64,000 nt of DNA from CAIYUC01 sp963682005 (GTDB taxonomy: Bacteria; Bacteroidota; Bacteroidia; Bacteroidales; FEN-979): positions 3,472,001 through 3,536,000 of the forward strand of contig OY820914.1 in the NCBI GenBank assembly GCA_963682005.1, read 5' to 3'. The notes beneath the pieces were generated by a model. That model did no database searches and was not told the origin of the DNA. It saw only the letters and a list, made by a program, of their open reading frames with translations. The translations under genes and the position numbers were made by a program. Position 1 is the stretch's first letter, and each line of letters begins with the position of its first letter. Positions 61,001 through 64,000 of the stretch are shown here, piece by piece.

Positions 61001-62437
61001 GGGACGGAACATTTTTCCTTCGATTCCTATAAGTGCCATGATCGGCAGGTAAACGATCAGGATGATGATTTGCCCGAAGGTTGCCGAGCTCATCATCCGT
61101 TTGGCGGATTCGAAGACATTTTCATCCATCTGTGCCTGCGACAACCTTGTCATTCCAACATGATGATGTTTGCTCATGGATATCCGGTGAACGACACTTT
61201 CAACAATGATCACCGCTCCGTCCACGATCAGCCCGAAATCAATGGCGCCAAGGCTCATGAGGTTTCCGGAAACGCCAAAAATGTTCATCAGCGATATGGC
61301 AAATAGCATGGAAAGCGGTATTACCGATGCTACGATCAATCCGGCCCTGATATTCCCGAGAAGCAAAACGAGGACGAAAATGACGATCAGGGCTCCTTCG
61401 ATAAGGTTCTTTGAAACGGTGCCAATGGACCGTCCCACAAGGTCGGATCTGACCAGGAACGGCTCTATATTCACACCTTTTGGCAGGGATTTCTGGATGG
61501 ATACGATCCTGGTTTCCACATTGTCGATCACTTCATGGGCATTGGCTCCTTTCAGCATCATCACCACACCTCCGACCGCTTCGGAAGTATCTACGACAAA
61601 AGCCCCGTACCGGGTGGCGCTGCCGTATTGCACTGTTGCAAGATCCCGGATAAGGATGGGGATGCCTGAAGGATTTACCCGCACAACGATTTTTTCGATA
61701 TCATCCAGCGAAGTGACCAGTCCGATCCCCCGGATAAAATAGGCGGTAGGATTTTTATCGATGTATGCACTTCCAGTATTCTCGTTATTCTTTTCAAGGG
61801 CTTCGAAGATATCCGTAAGGGTCAGGTTCATCCCCCTGAGCCGCTCCGGGTTCACAGCGATTTCGTATTGCTTTACAAATCCGCCGTAACTATTGATATC
61901 GGCGACACCCGGGGTGCCCAGCATTTCACGCCGCACGATCCAGTCCTGAAGTGTACGCAATTCCATCGGAGGGAATTTCTTTTCATATCCCTTTTCAACA
62001 GCAAGCCTGTACTGGTATATCTCCCCCAACCCGGTGCTGATAGGGGCAAGACTGATCTTTGCGAGACCCGAAGGAATTTCTTCTTCGGCCTCCCTGAGTC
62101 GCTCGCTCAGTTGCTGACGGGCCCAGTAGATGTCCACATCATCTTTAAACACAACGGTAACAACGGACAATCCCAATCGCGATATCGATCTCAGCTCTAT
62201 GATATCCGGGATGTTTGAAACAGCGACTTCAATGGGTGCAGTAATAAAGCTCTCAACTTCCTGAACTGCCAGTGAAGGCGCCAGTGAAATGACCTGCACC
62301 TGGTTATTTGTGATATCCGGAATCGCATCAATGGGGAGCTGTGTAAGCGAATAGGTTCCCCATCCGATCAGGGCGAGGACAAACAATCCGACGATGAACT
62401 TGTTTTTTATTGAGAAATCAATGATTCGGGAGATCAT
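58049..62437 (-). CDS. CusA/CzcA heavy-metal RND permease fused to a TolC-type outer-membrane protein
   Basis: 1462 residues; a normal CusA/CzcA is about 1040. Residues 1 to ~1040 are the RND pump: DFSIKNKFIVGLFVLALIGWG, LPIDAIPDITNNQVQV, ARQQLSERLREAEEEIP, and a proton-relay region FGLIVDGAVIIVESVVHR (about residue 400). From residue 1047 a TolC-type segment follows, beginning MKAAMLLVLAFLVSSVGNRSSAQ, a complete signal-peptide-like stretch, then GVHEAIQMALDSNLSIRASS and a long helical hairpin pair. The fusion thus retains the signal peptide of a once separate gene. Such fusions occur in Bacteroidetes. Operon with the adaptor downstream and DUF6660-like upstream. Confidence 0.93.
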   Translation of the reverse strand: MISRIIDFSIKNKFIVGLFVLALIGWGTYSLTQLPIDAIPDITNNQVQVISLAPSLAVQEVESFITAPIEVAVSNIPDIIELRSISRLGLSVVTVVFKDDVDIYWARQQLSERLREAEEEIPSGLAKISLAPISTGLGEIYQYRLAVEKGYEKKFPPMELRTLQDWIVRREMLGTPGVADINSYGGFVKQYEIAVNPERLRGMNLTLTDIFEALEKNNENTGSAYIDKNPTAYFIRGIGLVTSLDDIEKIVVRVNPSGIPILIRDLATVQYGSATRYGAFVVDTSEAVGGVVMMLKGANAHEVIDNVETRIVSIQKSLPKGVNIEPFLVRSDLVGRSIGTVSKNLIEGALIVIFVLVLLLGNIRAGLIVASVIPLSMLFAISLMNIFGVSGNLMSLGAIDFGLIVDGAVIIVESVVHRISMSKHHHVGMTRLSQAQMDENVFESAKRMMSSATFGQIIILIVYLPIMALIGIEGKMFRPMAQVVAFALLGAAILSLTYVPMASALFLSKKTEHRRNFSNKLMDWFQRIFDPAITWALKHKMVVTFLSIALFLFSLFMFSRLGGEFIPQLEEGDLASSVITLQGGSLTNTVESVKKANKILLDNFPEIKHAVCKIGAGEIPTDPTPMETGDYVITLKDKSEWTSAKTREELVAKMEEKLVTLAGVKFEFQQPIQMRFNELMTGSKQDIAIKIFGDDLVTLSEKAADVEKIILQIDGVEDINVEKVTGLAQVQVDFNRDRLAQYGLSVDDVNRVLRASFAGSQAGVVYDGEKRFGLVVRLDKDFRQNLDDVKNIAVSLHDGSQLSLDQVADISIKSGPAQVSREDAKRRITVGFNVRNRDVASVIKDVRSRVDKQVKIPTGYYISYGGQFKNLEAAKNRLAIAVPVALLLIFVLLFFTFHSVKQTMIIFTAVPMSAIGGVFALWLRDMNFSISAGVGFIALFGVAVLNGIVLIAEFNRLEKEGMSDITERVMKALHTRLRPVIMTAAVASLGFLPMALSTSAGAEVQKPLATVVIGGLISATFLTLIVLPVFYILFSRRMRFPGKLKSMKAAMLLVLAFLVSSVGNRSSAQDIKIIGVHEAIQMALDSNLSIRASSYSKDAQKAMKGASWDIPKTAIEGQYGQFNSYRNDNSFTVSQSLAFPSVYINQNKLSKANINSADWQLKGTRLEVSVQVKQVYWQLAYLISRQRLLIYQDSLYSGFLHAAERRAQTGETNRLEMITARTQSLEIKNQLSQVNIDAGIYSRKLSTLLNSGREFRPADTLLHRIGYINFNDSSALSENPSLGFMRQQVEVAQISRHLESSRMLPDLSIGYFSQTILGTQEVDGTLRTFDAGYRFTGIQAGIGIPLWFGPTVAKTRAARIQEQAAKTNADYYDILLKSNYSSLLDEYRKYNSTIDYYEQQAVPEANMIIEQSTQSYKAGALDYLDYITNLNRALTIRQNYLDALNSYNQTIINIDSITGKIF

Positions 62438-62445
62438 AACAAGAG

Positions 62446-62572
62446 GAATTATGAATTATGAGTTTGAATTATGAATTATGATTCATTGAGAACTCATGCC
62501 TTCTTTGTAGACTTTGTGGTAAACGGAAATGTAAACCACAGAGGTCACAGAGATGACACAAAGGACACAAAG
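62446..62572. repeat. Heptad and nonad arrays upstream of the CusA gene
   Basis: 62446-62486: GAATTAT units (four copies, with GAGTTT and GATTCAT variants). 62535-62572: nonads ACCACAGAG, GTCACAGAG, GACACAAAG twice, with one 2-nt slip. 62503-62520: two nonads (CTTTGTAGA, CTTTGTGGT) whose complements match the nonad array, i.e. an inverted partner. All lie in the 148-nt gap between the DUF6660-like gene and the permease. Confidence 0.75.
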
Positions 62573-62585
62573 AAAAGAATCTGGT

Positions 62586-62909
62586 TTAAGCGAAGATTGA
62601 TTTCGGAGGTTCCCAGATCGAAAAGGAAAAGGATGAGACTAATTGTGTATTGCAGAAACATGTTAAGGTGCAATACCCGATATGGATCCCGGGAATGATC
62701 ACTGTCGGGGCAACATCCACGGAAAGCCCGCAGCAGGAACAGGTGCAGAAAGGGGAGCAGCTGTCGAGGTCTTCCTGGTGAGAGGTAACGTCATTGACAC
62801 TGACCACCGTTATCCCGTTGCAGGAGGCATCCGGATGATGATCCACGCAGGGGGAAAGCGTGAGTGTAATGATGTATATGCTCAGGAGCAATGAAAAAAA
62901 TCTCTTCAT
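62586..62909 (-). CDS. DUF6660-like small exported Cys-rich protein
   Basis: 107 residues from MKRFFSLLLSIY; the longer frame start (62930) is less like a signal peptide. N-terminal signal segment FFSLLLSIYIITLTLSPCVD, then a Cys-rich core DSCSPFCTCSCCGLS and later CTLTCFCN. From memory this matches a Bacteroidetes family (DUF6660) regularly found just before CusA/CzcA pumps, as here. The Cys cluster could bind metal in the periplasm (inference). No known activity. Confidence 0.65.
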   Translation of the reverse strand: MKRFFSLLLSIYIITLTLSPCVDHHPDASCNGITVVSVNDVTSHQEDLDSCSPFCTCSCCGLSVDVAPTVIIPGIHIGYCTLTCFCNTQLVSSFSFSIWEPPKSIFA

Positions 62910-62975
62910 CAGGTCGATGTTGCTTAACAATGCAAAAATACGAAAGATTTGGATACAGATCCGGACCTTAATGTC

Positions 62976-63998
62976 CTATTTGACCGTATTTGCATTCATT
63001 GGCTGCACTTTGATCTTGTCTTTCATTGTCAGACCTGAAAGAACCTCGATGTTTATCCCGTCTGAGAGGCCCGTTTTTATCAGCCGTTTCTCGAATTTCT
63101 GAGGAGCTGTTTCAATTTCAACATAGATGGAATCTCCTTCAAACAGCAACAGGCCTTCCTTGATGGCCATGACATTGTTTTTTTTATCAAGGACGATATC
63201 TGCATTTGCAGAGTACCCGGCCCGGATGAATTGTTCGGGCTTAAGCCTGACATCAGCCTTGATCTCAAACTGCACTGCGCCATTTTCAAGGACCCCTTTC
63301 GGGGAAATGTACTTGAGGTTTGCATGGAATGTATCGTTCTCAATGGCACCGACGGTAAGCATCAGATCCATACCCGGTTTGATCTTTCCCACTTCTGTTT
63401 CATCAACTTTCCCCTGGAAGATCATGTCTCCCACGTCGGCAACCGAAGCAATGGTGGTACCTGCATTGAATGTATTGGTTTCGATCACGGATGAACCAAC
63501 CTTGACAGGAACATCCAGCACCATGCCTTCGATGGTGGATTTAATCAGGGTATTGGTCGCCCTGCCGGATTTTTTATTGACCCCTTCCTTGATCAGTTCC
63601 AGGTTTCCTTCTGAGGCATCGACCTCCTGGGTGGCATTTTTAAAGGCTACATCGGCCTGCTGGAACTCGGCCTGGGCAATGACGCCTTCACCCAGCAGTT
63701 TCTTTTCACGGTCATAGTTGATCCGGGCATCTTCATAAGCGATCTTTGCCTTCTCCAGCCTGGCTTCTGCATTATTCAGGTTCACAAGGTCAGGAATGAT
63801 CCTTACCCTGGCAATGATATCCCCGGCATGGATTTTCTTTCCTGCTTCCACGAAGATCTCCTCGATGATCCCTGAAACCTGGGGTTTGATCTCGATTTCC
63901 TTGCGCGGAACTACCGAGCCTGTTGCAACCGTCTTTTTAATGATCGTTTTCAGGAATGGCTGCTCTGTTGAATAAACCACAGGCTTCGTTTTGGATTT
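62976..63998 (-). CDS. Efflux periplasmic adaptor, MacA-like (5' end outside window)
   Basis: 341 residues visible; the frame remains open to the right edge, so the start lies outside. HlyD features: TVATGSVVPRKEIEIKPQVSGIIEEIFVEAGKKIHAGD lipoyl half split by a helical hairpin (LEKAKIAYEDARINYDREKKLL), second lipoyl KSTIEGMVLDVPVKVGSSV, then IASVADVGDMIFQGKVDETEVGKIKPG and a C-terminal SGLTMKDKIKV. The wording fits adaptors of MacAB-type ABC exporters in Bacteroidetes; the ABC genes would lie downstream elsewhere or upstream beyond the window, so the partner is not seen. A GTG at 63980 is in frame but internal. Confidence 0.88.
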   Translation of the reverse strand, partial: KSKTKPVVYSTEQPFLKTIIKKTVATGSVVPRKEIEIKPQVSGIIEEIFVEAGKKIHAGDIIARVRIIPDLVNLNNAEARLEKAKIAYEDARINYDREKKLLGEGVIAQAEFQQADVAFKNATQEVDASEGNLELIKEGVNKKSGRATNTLIKSTIEGMVLDVPVKVGSSVIETNTFNAGTTIASVADVGDMIFQGKVDETEVGKIKPGMDLMLTVGAIENDTFHANLKYISPKGVLENGAVQFEIKADVRLKPEQFIRAGYSANADIVLDKKNNVMAIKEGLLLFEGDSIYVEIETAPQKFEKRLIKTGLSDGINIEVLSGLTMKDKIKVQPMNANTVK

Positions 63999-64000
63999 CC

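Overview
The window looks like chromosomal DNA of an uncultured Bacteroidota (Bacteroidetes) bacterium. Three large extracellular proteins end in type IX secretion (T9SS) C-terminal sorting domains. Several families typical of or restricted to the phylum are present (DUF4199, DUF4831, DUF5723-like, DUF6660-like, type III glutamine synthetase, CusA-TolC fusion). Many gene starts are preceded by the Bacteroidetes -7 promoter word TAnnTTTG instead of a Shine-Dalgarno sequence. kdsA and gmhA point to a lipopolysaccharide-type envelope.

Layout. 1-13.5 kb: secreted and outer-membrane proteins. The first is the 3' part of a giant adhesin-like protein of at least 3025 residues; it has 14 HYR-like repeats of 87 residues, one split by a foreign 172-residue domain. 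A beta-propeller protein and an outer-membrane barrel follow. 14.0-19.1 kb: an AT-richer segment with a lipoprotein, two tandem medium-chain oxidoreductases, a cupin, a multicopper oxidase and DUF3703. 19.3-25.3 kb: a minus-strand marR-tolC-adaptor-RND multidrug efflux operon with palindromic candidate operators. 25.5-27.3 kb: tRNA-Lys, a four-helix-bundle (S23/IVS-like) gene bracketed by inverted arrays of 7-nt repeats, a threonylcarbamoyl-AMP synthase, an 8-nt repeat array and the SRP RNA gene. 27.4-33.9 kb: envelope sugar cluster with two glycosyltransferases and all four GDP-D-glycero-alpha-D-manno-heptose genes. 33.9-39.0 kb: solute symporter, glutamine synthetase III, DUF4831. 39.3-45.0 kb: a second RND operon. 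45.0-51.3 kb: kdsA, rarA, a small lipoprotein, split proton-translocating transhydrogenase genes and a double Fe-S protein. 51.7-56.8 kb: sialate O-acetylesterase, a degenerate GH2-like protein and a secreted M28 peptidase. 56.9-64.0 kb: heavy-metal efflux genes and the start of another adaptor.

The most unusual signal is in the intergenic DNA. It holds short arrays of 7-, 8- or 9-nt units. Phase is kept exactly within most arrays while the 'word' drifts from unit to unit, each locus uses different words, and some arrays occur as inverted pairs. Two arrays adjoin the same 43-bp palindromic element. A second dispersed family consists of C-rich nested inverted repeats with exchangeable centres, six clear copies. 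The best candidate for an undescribed unit is the four-helix-bundle gene between two inverted copies of one heptad array (25820-26437).

All family names come from recognising motifs by eye; no database search was run.
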